From Oxytricha trifallax (taxonomy: Eukaryota; Ciliophora; Spirotrichea; Sporadotrichida; Oxytrichidae), in the NCBI GenBank assembly GCA_000711775.1, contig ARYC01001249.1, forward strand, positions 1-64,000: a stretch of DNA of 64,000 bases, written 5' to 3'. Both the position numbers and the translations under genes were made by a program. Position 1 is the stretch's first letter; the number at the start of each line of letters is the position of its first letter. The notes beneath the pieces were generated by a model. It worked only from the letters and a program-made list of their open reading frames with translations, did not search any database and was not told the origin of the DNA. This document shows positions 22,003 to 31,440 of the stretch, in pieces.

Positions 22003-23053
22003 ATGCGAGGTTTGGAGTCTGTTTATGACAGTGACTATATAGATTTATTGTTTAAATTGAGATATGGATGTGATGAATATAGTGAATAACTCAAGCCTGT
22101 TCTAAATTATACGTCTATAGCAAGGCTACTTCATAAATTTCCAGCAACTGTGAGGTCTCACTGTCTATTAGCATTCAATTCAAAGAGATAGCAGCTTAAT
22201 TCTAAGCCTAAACGACCTTTAAAATTTTAGCAGCATCACATTGAATATCTTATTAATGATAAGACTCTTAAATACTGGGCTCATTTCTCTCTATCCTAGA
22301 GGGATGTGATGTTTCATCGCCAATTTCCTGAACTTCACATATCTGCTTAATCGATAGCTAACATATATAAAAAGAACGGAATATCTTACAAGAGAGTCAA
22401 TCGCATTAAGAGAGTGATTGACTTTAATGTTCCATTTTATAAGGATAATTTAAATTATATATTTGATTAAATGCAGAGGGCTTAAGAGCATAATATAAAG
22501 TTCATACACGCTGATGAAGCTAGTATTCACATTTAATACCTTCATATCAAGGTCTTGGTATAAGAGGTACAGCAACATTGAAGTATATGATTAAAAGGTT
22601 AAGGTTTAAACTCATGCTATACTTGGTGGAATAAGCGAAGATAATGGCCTCGAGACTTATGTTATCCACCCTCGCTCAATAAAGACCGAATAATACATAA
22701 AGTTCTTGTAATAACTCAGAGATAAGTACGCCGACTAAGAGATTATTCTGTTTGTAGATAACTTATCTGTCCATAAAACTAAAGACACAAGGAAGGAATA
22801 TGAAAGGCTAAACATAACACCTGTATTTAATGTTCCTTACAGTCCTCAGTTCAATGGAATTGAATTATATTGGGGGTTATTGAAAGGTCATTATAAGAAA
22901 TTGCTGCTCTACCATATGATGCACGATTTGAAGATAGATACAGTAGATTTTATTAAGAGTGCTGCTAAGAGAGTCAGCGATGATAAAGCTAAAGTATGCG
23001 CAAGAGAAGGGAGATTTTGTGTATATAAATAAGTATTAGATTTAAACGAATGA
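22003..23053 (+). pseudogene. TBE-C transposase
   Basis: ATG 22,003 (MRGLESVYDSDYIDLLFKL) to TGA 23,051-23,053 (VLDLNE). The DDE catalytic core is readable: first Asp in IKFIHADEA, second Asp in LFVDNLSVHKTKDT, Glu in PQFNGIELYWGLLKGHYK; this pattern is that of the IS630/Tc1/mariner group. Compared with TBE-E there is one extra base directly after HADEA (GCTAGT for GCAGT), so the frame is lost between the first and second Asp. Otherwise the copy is well preserved. Confidence 0.9.
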
Positions 23054-23179
23054 TAATAATAATAATAATAATAATGTGATCACATTGAGGTCTCTGGGGA
23101 CCCCCAATCTAGTTTGCTTTTTAGTGCAAATAAGGGACTAGCCCTTTTAATATATATTAAGAAGAATTTAAACGAATGA
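23040..23179 (-). repeat. Solo retroelement 3' tail with target duplication
   Basis: A 112-bp insert (23,054-23,165) made only of the shared retroelement 3' end, GATCGGGGG-like (here GATTGGGGGTCCCCAGAGACC on the minus strand) and a (TAA)n tail. It is flanked by the 14-bp direct repeat ATTTAAACGAATGA (23,040-23,053 and 23,166-23,179). TBE-B shows the empty site as a single copy (rc at 2,484-2,497, one base different). This is a 5'-truncated target-primed insertion into TBE-C, at the transposase stop codon. Confidence 0.9.
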
Positions 23180-23394
23180 ATGAGTTCACATATTAAATTT
23201 GCCCGTAATGGGATTTGGCTTCTCTTTCTTTTCTTCCTCTTAAGGTTTGCTTGGGCCCATGTTTCTTCTCTTAGTACCAGCCCCTGCTTCTATTTTCATC
23301 TCGTCTGGCTTTTAGAAATCTTTGAAGAGTCACTTACTCAATTCATGTTTTATTTGAGACTTTCTTTCTCTGTTTAATTTGCTGCGCTCTTTCA

Positions 23395-23974
23395 TCAAGT
23401 ATATAGCAGTACCAGGTTTTTCTATAAAGTTAGAAGACTAAGCTTACTTGATATGAAAGGATGCTTTTGAACTTCCTACAGCCAGGTATCACTTATTTTG
23501 ATACCTTGCTAATCTTTTTCTTTAGGCGAGATGCTGTATCGTTTCTTGTGAGCTTCTTAAATAACTTCATTTAAGTACTCAGTTTCAGAGTTGCAAGTAT
23601 ACCAAAGAAGAAATTTCTCTCTGGCAACTTACTAGAGAGCTGTAGCTATGATGGAAGGTATATTGCTACGTCTGGATCACTCATAGCATCGTCATATAGG
23701 TTAGTAACTGATATTTCAGGGTAGTTAGGTATCTCTATCATCCTAATTTCATTAGACTTAAAAGCTTTTTTCTCTTCACTCAGTAAGGCTTTTAAGAATG
23801 AGATTTTAGTTCCCTCCTAAGTTGGCAAGAACAATCCAACTATAAGGGATGTATTAATCTTAATTAAGAGCTTACTTTTCTATACCAAATATCTATAAAG
23901 GCCTCTTTACTTCGAAATTTTCCTATTAAATCTTGAGATTAAATTCTCTTCATTGCATCATTCATAGACTCCAT
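23395..23974 (-). pseudogene. TBE-C 22-kDa ORF
   Basis: ATG 23,974 (MESMNDAMKRI) to TGA 23,395-23,397. Same blocks as the other copies (GTKISFLKALLSEEKKAFKS, IEIPNYPEIS, NLYDDAMSDPDVA). The span is 580 bp where 582 is expected, so at least one frame change is present, probably between KEDLY and the IVGLFLPT block. Function in TBE transposition unknown. Confidence 0.8.
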
Positions 23975-24539
23975 CTTGCTTCCTCTTTCTAAAAATGTTA
24001 ATGAAATTTAAAATTATGGATATCCATTCTAAGTTTATTAAAATCTTACTACTAAATAGGGAGGACCTACTGGAGGTCAACCTTGAAAAGATATGCGGAG
24101 AAGCATTGAAAAACTTGCTCCAAGTTTCACAGATTGATTTCCATTTTTATCAATCTATCTCCATTAAATTGCTCCTAATAATGTTTAATTATTTTAGGAG
24201 GTCCTCCAAATTAAGTTCAAACTTTATTAGGAGTTAAATTTTAAGGTTAAAACTTAATTAGGAGCATATTAAATTTAAAAATGTTTAATAACTTTACCTC
24301 CAAATTAAGTTCAAACTTGATTTGGAGGACCTCCTAGAGAAACAAAACTTCATTAGGAGTATTTTAATTTACTAAAATGTATAAAATTCTCATTAAATAT
24401 GTCAACTTACAGTCTTTAATGGTGAGTTCATTTTCTTTCCTCTCAACAAAGAATTTACAAGAGTGTCTTATACTCTGCCATTATAGTATACATAGGTGAA
24501 TTTTATCATTATTATAATAAAATATATCAGCAAAATAAA

Positions 24540-25983
24540 ATGAGCGCTAACCTTTTGAGAAGAGCGGCATTACTTGGATCATGTCAATAAAAGTTATCAT
24601 TCCAGCAACCAATAAAAGTATAGACCAGAGACGCTTGTACTCAGTGTGAGCCTACTTATGACAACTTTGACCAGTAGCTTTGAGATTTAAATATAAGTTA
24701 AGTAGGAGGTTATCAAAGAAGCTGTGCAAATTGAGGAGGAGGTTAAACAACCCGCCATAGAGCATTAATAAATACCAGCCAAAGTTGACTATTAATGCAA
24801 AGAATGCAATAAAGTTTTCCCTTACAAGTCAACTTATAAGAGACACTTGAGAGATATACACAACGATATGCCAAGGTTATATCTCAAGCATCAAAAGAAA
24901 GATGGGAAGTATGTCTGTGAGTTCTGTGAGAAGCCATATTCCCATACTAGAGATCTTAAAGTGCACTTAAAAAATAAGCACAATTAAAGTTTTGTCTTTA
25001 TTCATGAACCTACAGGGAATAGATTCCTCTAAAAAAGAAGATCAAGAAATTCAGTGGAGTCTCTTAGAGTTGAAGTCTAGAAGTAAGTTAAAATGAAGAA
25101 AGCAGTCAAGAACTTTCCAGTCTCTGAGATCAATAAAATCATGGTTAAAATAGAGGCAATGAAGATTCCCATATTAAAAATTATTGACTTAGATTCTTGC
25201 CTAGAAAGCTACCTCACTCTTGAAGATAAAATAGAGAAGAGAGTCATTACTGATGACTAATATGCTTACAAGATATATCCTTTCAATTACTTCCTTGCTG
25301 ATGACAAGTTCCAAATGGAATTTGCTAATGAGTATTATGCTCTTTAAAAGGCAAAGTTAAATGAGTGCAGGCATATAATCTAGCTTGATGCTATTTTACT
25401 TGGTACAGATCATGTAGCCTTCAGGCTTCCTTTACTTGAAATGACTTACAGAGAATTCCTATCTGACGATAGATGTCAGAGATAAATTAGCTAGATAGTA
25501 TAGCAGATAGTTGAAGGGATTGAAGAGCTTCACAAGCTAGGTTATGTTCATAGAGACTTAAAGCCAGAGAATATCATGTTGAACTTTCAGCCTCTTAGAG
25601 TTTATATTATCGACTTCAACAGAGCTCAAAGAGTGCAAGCCTCTGCAGAATAAATATATACGGCACTCCTGGATATTTCCCAGAGAGAGGACTGGAGAGA
25701 TGGAGACGCTCAATAGGATATCTGGGCTCTAGCAGTAATATTAATAGAGAGCGACATGTCAAGAATCGATTTCTTTAGCTGCAGGGGTGAGAGAAATTCT
25801 AAGCAGAGAATCAAACAATATCTCAATAAAAATAAAATAAATGGAGGTCTCAGAGAACCTGCATACTCAACTATTATCAAGCCAAGCTAAGAGAATTAAC
25901 AAACAATAGAAACAATAAAACATCAACTTAGAAAGATAAAATTCAGGGAACTGCCACATGACTCTAAGCTTATGTTTGTGTGA
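24540..25983 (+). pseudogene. TBE-C 57-kDa zinc-finger/kinase ORF
   Basis: ATG 24,540 (MSANLLRRAALLGS) to TGA 25,981-25,983 (LMFV). N-terminal C2H2 finger CKECNKVFPYKSTYKRHLRD, second finger CEFCEKPYSHTRDL, then a kinase domain: likely ATP-binding Lys in YAYKIYPF, catalytic loop YVHRDLKPENIML, and metal-binding motif IIDFNRA, with Asn instead of the usual Gly. Shifts occur near 24,685 (before the fingers) and near 25,650 (after RVQASA). Full length would be about 480 aa, matching the TBE 57-kDa protein. Confidence 0.9.
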
Positions 25984-26146
25984 AATATTTTAAAAAACTC
26001 GCTTGCTATACTCACTTAAGATACTAATATTAACATAAAACCCCTACATAAATCCTATTAAAATCCTAATAAAGTATGCACTAATAGTATACTTTTATCA
26101 ATCAAAAACTCAATCAAACTACTGAAAGGGTTTTTGGGTTTCGACT

Positions 26147-26800
26147 GCGAAGTCTCCTTCCAAGTAAATAACTACTTTTATCTGGGGTATCTCTAAAAAT
26201 ACGAAAATTTTAGATATTTATTTAACTAACTTCATATGTTAGTGTAACTGTTCCACCATCGTCTCCTTTAAAAGTATTCTTATTAGTCTTAATTATATTC
26301 TTATTATCCCCTATTTTTCAATATATTTATCATAAATATTTAAAAATTCTTTTTATTATAAAATTTATAATAGTAAATAAAAAATAATTGGAATTAAATA
26401 ATATAGAGAAAAAAAAAGATAGTAAAATTATTATTAAATAAATATACATAAATCATTAAAATCAAAAATAAATAAAAACATAAATATATAAAAAAAATTA
26501 ATTAGAAACTTTAATAGAAAAATAATTAAAACGATAACAATTTAATAAATAAAGCATGTTATAACGTTAAATATAGGTGATCGTTAAAATTAAAATTTAT
26601 TTGATTCATTTGTTAATTATTATAAAAAAGATCAGGTTGCTTTTTGAAAATTAAATATACTACTACTTCAACTATAGGGACTTAATTAGATTTTAACAAG
26701 CACCTGTAAATTATTAGGTAAATCTGATATGTATTTTTATTAAAGTTCCTATTAAATTTTATTTCTCTCGCCATCTCAAGTCAACCAATATATGTAGAAG
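26147..26800. other. AT-rich flank of module B
   Basis: Strongly AT-rich up to about 26,600. From 26,630 on (AGGTTGCTTTTT, CTACTACTTCAACTATAG, GTTCCTATTAAATTTTATTT) it aligns with the reverse complement of 15,700-15,850, so the upstream region of gene X is part of the duplicated unit. Confidence 0.5.
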
Positions 26801-26808
26801 ACCACTAG

Positions 26809-27460
26809 ATGTCCTCTTACAAGAAAGCCCGGTCCTCCTCATCACTAGAGCTTTTACCTTCGATTCTTCTGCCGCTCTTCGCTGCCGAGAAACATTCCAT
26901 GTTTCTGCTGTCTGTCACCATCTTCCTCGAGAGACTACAAAACTGATAGATGTTTTAAACGACTATTAATGGCAACCCAAGGAAATCAATGAGACTGTCG
27001 AAGCCATACTTGGCAGTGAGAACACTTCAAATTATGGCCTCCATGTGTAAGAAAAGATTGAATTGAAGACAATGGCGAGGGAGCTCTTTCCAACAAATAT
27101 TTACAACAAGAAAATTAAAAGACCTAAGTTGGATGAAACTGAAGAGGATTAAACAATGGACGATTTAAAAAAGTGACTTTACTTCAGCAATTCAAAATCC
27201 AAAGATGATGGGACAGCCATAGGTTTTAACACTTTGGGGTCGAAACCCCAGGACTATTCTAAACTAAAACGATCACGACATGTTAATCATACCTTTCCAA
27301 GAAGGGTTTCATTCAGACAGATTGCTTGAGGGAGTGCCAGTTCCATTCTGTTGAACTCATCAAAGCAAGAAAAACCACAAAAATTTAGAGGAATTCCACT
27401 AGTCGCTAGTGGAAAACTCTATAAAAATTAAAAAAAATTACTCCCACACTGATCTAATGA
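26809..27460 (+). pseudogene. Module gene X, copy B
   Basis: ATG 26,809 gives MSSYKKARSSSSLELLPSIL, LLPLFAAEKHSMFLLSVTIF. After a TGA and shift near 26,945 the body reads PKEINETVEAILGSENTSNY, VQEKIELKTMARELFPTN, LDETEEDQTMDDLKK, then TGA, then a variable part (SKSKDDGTAIGFNTLGSKPQ) and FRGIPLVASGKLYKN to TGA 27,458-27,460. Homologous to X-A and X-C. The tail overlaps the end of Y-B, which runs the other way. Confidence 0.5.
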
Positions 27461-27978
27461 AGCAGTAAAGTAATATTGCTGACACAGAATTGTTTCAAAA
27501 TTTTGGTCTCAGCTTCGAACTCGAGTATTTCCAAAATAGTTGCAGTTAAGTTATTTATTATCTCTATTATTTTTAAAAAATGGGGTTTAGGTTTGTTGTT
27601 GTTGTTGTTGTTGTTGTTATTGTTATTATTAGTATTATTGTTGTATTTGTAAGTCAAATAATTTGTTTTAAAAGTGATTGTTATTGTATTAGTTGAAGAG
27701 TAAAAAAAATGATGTTAAATTTTCATATTTTTGTATTAACATAAATCATATTTGGAATGTAATAAATCAATTTCTAATTAAAAATTAATATTCAAATCTA
27801 ATATTGGAATAATAAGTTCATTATCTTTAATAGTGCCAGTCATTGCAGTGCTATCAAGAATTGTACCGTCAATCTAGAATTCTTGCAAGTAAAGATCATC
27901 ACCTTCTGAATCAGCAAATATTTCTTTCAGCAGAGTAGATGACTGTCTAGGAGACCTCAAGTAACTGCAATATGTCAT
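27313..27978 (-). CDS. Module gene Y, copy B, intact 221-aa ORF
   Basis: ATG 27,978 to TGA 27,313-27,315 with no break. It begins MTYCSYLRSPRQSSTLLKEI, continues FADSEGDDLYLQEFQIDGTI and LDSTAMTGTIKDNELIIPIL, homologous to Y-A. A run of Asn (TNNNNNNNNNNNNKPKP) encoded by GTT repeats on the plus strand follows, then IIEIINNLTATILEILEFEA and a hydrophobic tail. Its start lies 84 bp from that of Z-B, pointing away, so the two probably share a promoter region. Its 3' half overlaps X-B. Function unknown. Confidence 0.55.
27596..27648. repeat. (GTT)n/(ATT)n microsatellite in gene Y-B
   Basis: GTT repeats followed by ATT/AGT repeats encode the poly-Asn run of Y-B on the minus strand. Such runs are common in stichotrich coding DNA. 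Confidence 0.8.
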
Positions 27979-28062
27979 GATCAATCGATTGGTGCTATAA
28001 TGGAGAGAGTGGGATAGGCATGAGAAAAGCTACGTTAGTATTTCAAATACATTTCCCCGATA

Positions 28063-28512
28063 ATGTTCAATAATAAGAGAAATCTCCAGAGGAAGAAAGA
28101 GATATAATTACATCTGCCTTTTCTTGGGTGGCGCTTCAGAGTTCTAGAGCGAAGCTGGCCCGCTTTAAGACTTAGATTGCCGCAGAAGGAGGGTAACTGC
28201 AATTGGAGGTTTCAGATATTGACAGAGAGGGACCCAAAAGTGACTGGGTGGAGGAAGAATTTCAAAAGATTATTTTTTTTCAATCAAGGAATACCTCTAC
28301 GGATTGGTATTTAAGATGCTTTAGGAGAACCCTTCATCCCCTACTACTTTGCTTTGGACGTTAAACGCATCATCAACAGAATAAAAGCCAACGAGTTCTT
28401 GAGGCGTTACGACGAATAGATCGAGCTACTTTATGCCAAATTGTAGAAGGACAATAACCAGAAGGAGGAACTTGCAGAAGCAATGGCCTGCTATTTGCAT
28501 GTAATTAAATGA
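28063..28512 (+). CDS. Module gene Z, copy B, intact 149-aa ORF
   Basis: ATG 28,063 to TGA 28,510-28,512 without a break and with higher GC than the flanks. It starts MFNNKRNLQRKKEIQLHLPF, then NWRFQILTERDPKVTGWRKN, FKRLFFFNQGIPLRIGIQDA, FALDVKRIINRIKANEFLRR, YDEQIELLYAKLQKDNNQKE and ends MACYLHVIK. The C-terminal half is probably helical. Z-A shares WRYDSEI and the C-terminal pattern. The words GWRKNFKRL...QGIPLR vaguely recall the start of TBC domains, but no other TBC motif is present. Confidence 0.55.
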
Positions 28513-28614
28513 TCAATAAATTATGGCGAATTCCTAATAAATACTAATAAAAAATTAATTAAAGATATATTTCATATTTTCTATAACTTTATTTTGATAT
28601 CTTATATCGAAATT

Positions 28615-28939
28615 GAATAGTTTTAAGGAGTTTTGAAATTCATGAGAAAATCTAAATTTAAAAAATTTGGAAAATCAAAATCCCAAATCTAGGTAAATCT
28701 TCTCTCATCTATACAGAGCCTTAGGCAACAACTCATCCTGTTGTAGGAAGCTACAGATCTTTGTCTTTTTTAACTGATCTTTCAAACTTGACAACTTAGG
28801 AGGTCATCAGATGAGCACTTTTAGAGAAACAGTGGCTTCTAACAAAGGAAATAGTGCTTGATATGGACTTTTGCGATAAGCAAATGTCATCAGAAAATCT
28901 TCCTTTCAACTTAGACTGCTCTTTAAGAAGTCTACTATT
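28615..28939 (+). pseudogene. ORF split by TBE-D, unrecognised
   Basis: About 108 codons in one frame: PNLGKSSLIYTEPQATTHPV, GSYRSLSFLTDLSNLTTQEV, a TGA, then ALLEKQWLLTKEIVLDMDFC and ENLPFNLDCSLRSLLF, where TBE-D enters at ATT (28,937-28,939). If TBE-D and one ATT are removed, the frame stays open for a further 50 or so codons (QIVRIHFTTVKGKNLTNPLK). No start codon seen. It follows Z-B on the same strand and may be an exon of a neighbouring gene. No family recognised. Confidence 0.4.
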
Positions 28940-29043
28940 CAAAACCCCAAAACCCTATATGAGGTTTATAAGTGCATTGATTTGTAGGGAATTTGTTAGG
29001 GTTAGCAGTTATTAATTAATTGCGAGACACAAATAATAAGTAT

Positions 29044-30078
29044 TTGGAGTCTATTTATGATGAAGAGTATTTAGATTTTGTGTTTAAATTGCTCTATGAA
29101 TGTGATATATACCGATAATAAATCAAATCAGTACTAAACTATAAGTCTATTGCGCTACTCTTAAAGCAAAGTCCGTCAACTGTTCGCTCCCACTATCTTA
29201 TAGCGCTATAATTAAAGCAATATAAGCTAAATTCTAAGCCTAAGAGGTAGTCAAATTTACTATATAAGCATATTTACTATCTTATTAATGAGAAAACTTT
29301 GAAGTACTGGGCTTACTTCTCTTTAGGCCAGCGAGCTACTATTTTTCATCGGCAATTCCCTGAGTTGAAGACTCTGCTTAGTCTATAGCCAACATCTATA
29401 AACGAAATGGTATCTCTTACAAAGGTGTGAATCGTATCAATAGAGTGATTGATTTCACTCTGCCATTTTACAATAATAACCTAAATTATATTTATAATTA
29501 AATGCAGAGAGCTTAATAGAATATTATTAAGTTTATACATGGTAACGAGGCTGTGTTTACCTTCAACACTTTCATATAGAAGTCTTGGTATAAGAGTAAT
29601 ATAGAAGTATATGACTAGAAAGTCAAGGTATAAACAATGGCAATTCTTGGAGTTATTAGCGAGGATGCTGGTTTAAAAACTTTATGTTATTCATCCTCGC
29701 TCTATTAAGACAGAGCAGTATATAAAGTTCTTAGAACAGCTGAGAGAGAAGTACCCTGAATAAGAGATTATACTATTCGTTGATAATCCTTTTGTTCATA
29801 AGACTAAAGAAACAAGGAAGAGTTATGAACAACTTAGAATAACGCCAGTGCTCAACGTACATTACAGTCCATAGTTTAATGGAATTGAGTTTTACTGGGG
29901 TATATTAAAAGGTCATTACAAGAAACTGCTTCTATACCATCTAATGCATGACCTACCTATCGATACAGTAGACTTTATTAAAAGCTCAGCGAAGAGAGTA
30001 GATAATTAATTGGCTTAAAAGTGTGCTAAAGAAGGGAGAGTGAATGTATATTAATAAGTTTTGTAGTTAAGTTAATGA
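29044..30078 (+). pseudogene. TBE-D transposase with altered catalytic residue
   Basis: Homologous from LESIYDEEYLDFVFKLLYEC to QVLQLSQ and TGA 30,076-30,078. The usual start ATG is not present; the frame opens upstream of TTG 29,044. The first catalytic Asp is replaced by Asn (FIHGNEAVFTF for HADEAVFTF, codon AAC). The second Asp (LFVDNPFVHKT) and Glu (QFNGIEFYWGILKGHYK) are kept. Shifts near 29,365 (ELKTLLS for ELHISAQS) and near 29,675 also break the frame. It cannot act as it stands. Confidence 0.88.
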
Positions 30079-30328
30079 ATATATAAGTCAAATTTAAAAT
30101 TCTTTAGAGTAAGCTAGCTTCTCTTTATTTTCTTTCTCTTAAGACTTGCTTGGGCCTAGGTTTCTTCTCTTGCTGCCAGCTCCAGCATCTATGTTCATTG
30201 ACTCTGGAGGCTAAATATTTGAATAAAGTCTCTTGCTAACTTCATACTTTGTCTGCGACTTTCGCTCTCTATGAAGCTTGCTCTATTCCTGCATCAAGAA
30301 GATGGCAGTCCCAAATTTTTCTAAAGAG

Positions 30329-30877
30329 TCAAGCTACAAATCTTACTTATGAAATAATAGGGTGCTTCTGCAGTTCTGATAGCCAGCTCTCACTTATTTT
30401 GATCACTTGTTTGTCCTTATCTTCTGAAGAGATCCTGTACCTTTTCTTATGAGATTCTTGAATAATTTCTTTCAAGTAATCACCTTTAATTGTAGCAAGT
30501 ATGCAGAAGAAATAGTTTATTTTAGGTTGTTCATTTGACAACTCCTTATTAGTAGGCAGGTACTGCAAAACCTCTGGGTCGTTCATAGCATCATCATATA
30601 AGTTAGTCTCTGAGATTTCTGGATAGTTTGGAATCTCTGCAAACTTTACATCTTAAGTTTTCAATGCTTTCTTCTCTTCGCAGAGTATTGCTCTTAGAAA
30701 TGAAATTTTAGTACCTTCCATCGTTGGCAGGAACAAATTAACTACATAATAAAGATGAGTTACTATAAGTTCATTACCTTGCTGCACCAGGTAGTGATGT
30801 AAATCATCCTTGCTTCTAAATCTTTGAATCAATTCTTGTGTTTGCACTCTTTTCATAGCAACATTCAATGACTTCAT
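30329..30877 (-). CDS. TBE-D 22-kDa ORF, intact
   Basis: ATG 30,877 to TGA 30,329-30,331, 182 codons without a break. It begins MKSLNVAMKRVQTQELIQRF and shares KISFLRAILCEEKKALKT, IPNYPEISETNLYDDAMND and KKRYRISSEDKDKQVIKISE with the other TBEs. It is the only complete TBE ORF in the window. Preservation of this frame while the transposase next to it is broken is worth noting. Function unknown. Confidence 0.88.
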
Positions 30878-31440
30878 ATTGTTTACAGATCTAAGAAATG
30901 ATATTCAAATTTAAGTTAATTGATTTAAATTATATACATCTTTATAACATACTATTAAATATGGATATCTTATAGGAGGTCAACCTCTAAGTAGTATATG
31001 GAGAACGATTTGAGAACTGGTTTCAACTTGAGATATTGATATCAATTTCTACTGTTATTATTCCATATTTTTAAATTTAAATTGGTACGTACTTAATTAG
31101 GAGCAGCTCCTAAAATGTTAGTACTTAATTAAGAGCATTAATTAAAGCTAGTACTTAATTAGGAGCACCCTAATTTTAATCATAAAATCACAAAATACCT
31201 CATAAAGCAGTGCGTACTTAATTAGGTGCACCTCCTAAATCGGTACGTGCTATAATCAGCTTATTATTGAAAGTTAAAATGGTTACTTTCGCACCCAGAT
31301 TTTGAGCTAGATCCTCTCTTAGCATTTATAATTCTCCTCTAATACTCTAAAAACTTCTCTTGAAGCTTGGAGCTTGCAAACCTCTCATATAAGCTCTCAG
31401 TTATAGACGCAGTTTTATAATTTTAAATTCAAATTTAAAT

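Larger units (their letters stand above)
21865..26143 (+). mobile_element. TBE-C transposon, both ends present
   Basis: Left end CAAAACCCCAAAATCC at 21,865, right end GGGTTTTTGGGTTTCG at 26,143, flanked by ACT on both sides (21,862-21,864 and 26,144-26,146), a perfect 3-bp ANT duplication. Gene order: transposase (plus), 22-kDa ORF (minus), 57-kDa zinc-finger/kinase ORF (plus). Length is 4,279 bp, of which 126 bp are a retroelement tail and its target duplication inside (23,040-23,179). All three ORFs contain at least one frame change. Confidence 0.97.

Noticed and set aside
28063-28512. Gene Z-B as a TBC (Rab-GAP) domain protein
   Set aside because: Only a GIPLR-like word fits; the other TBC motifs and the length do not.
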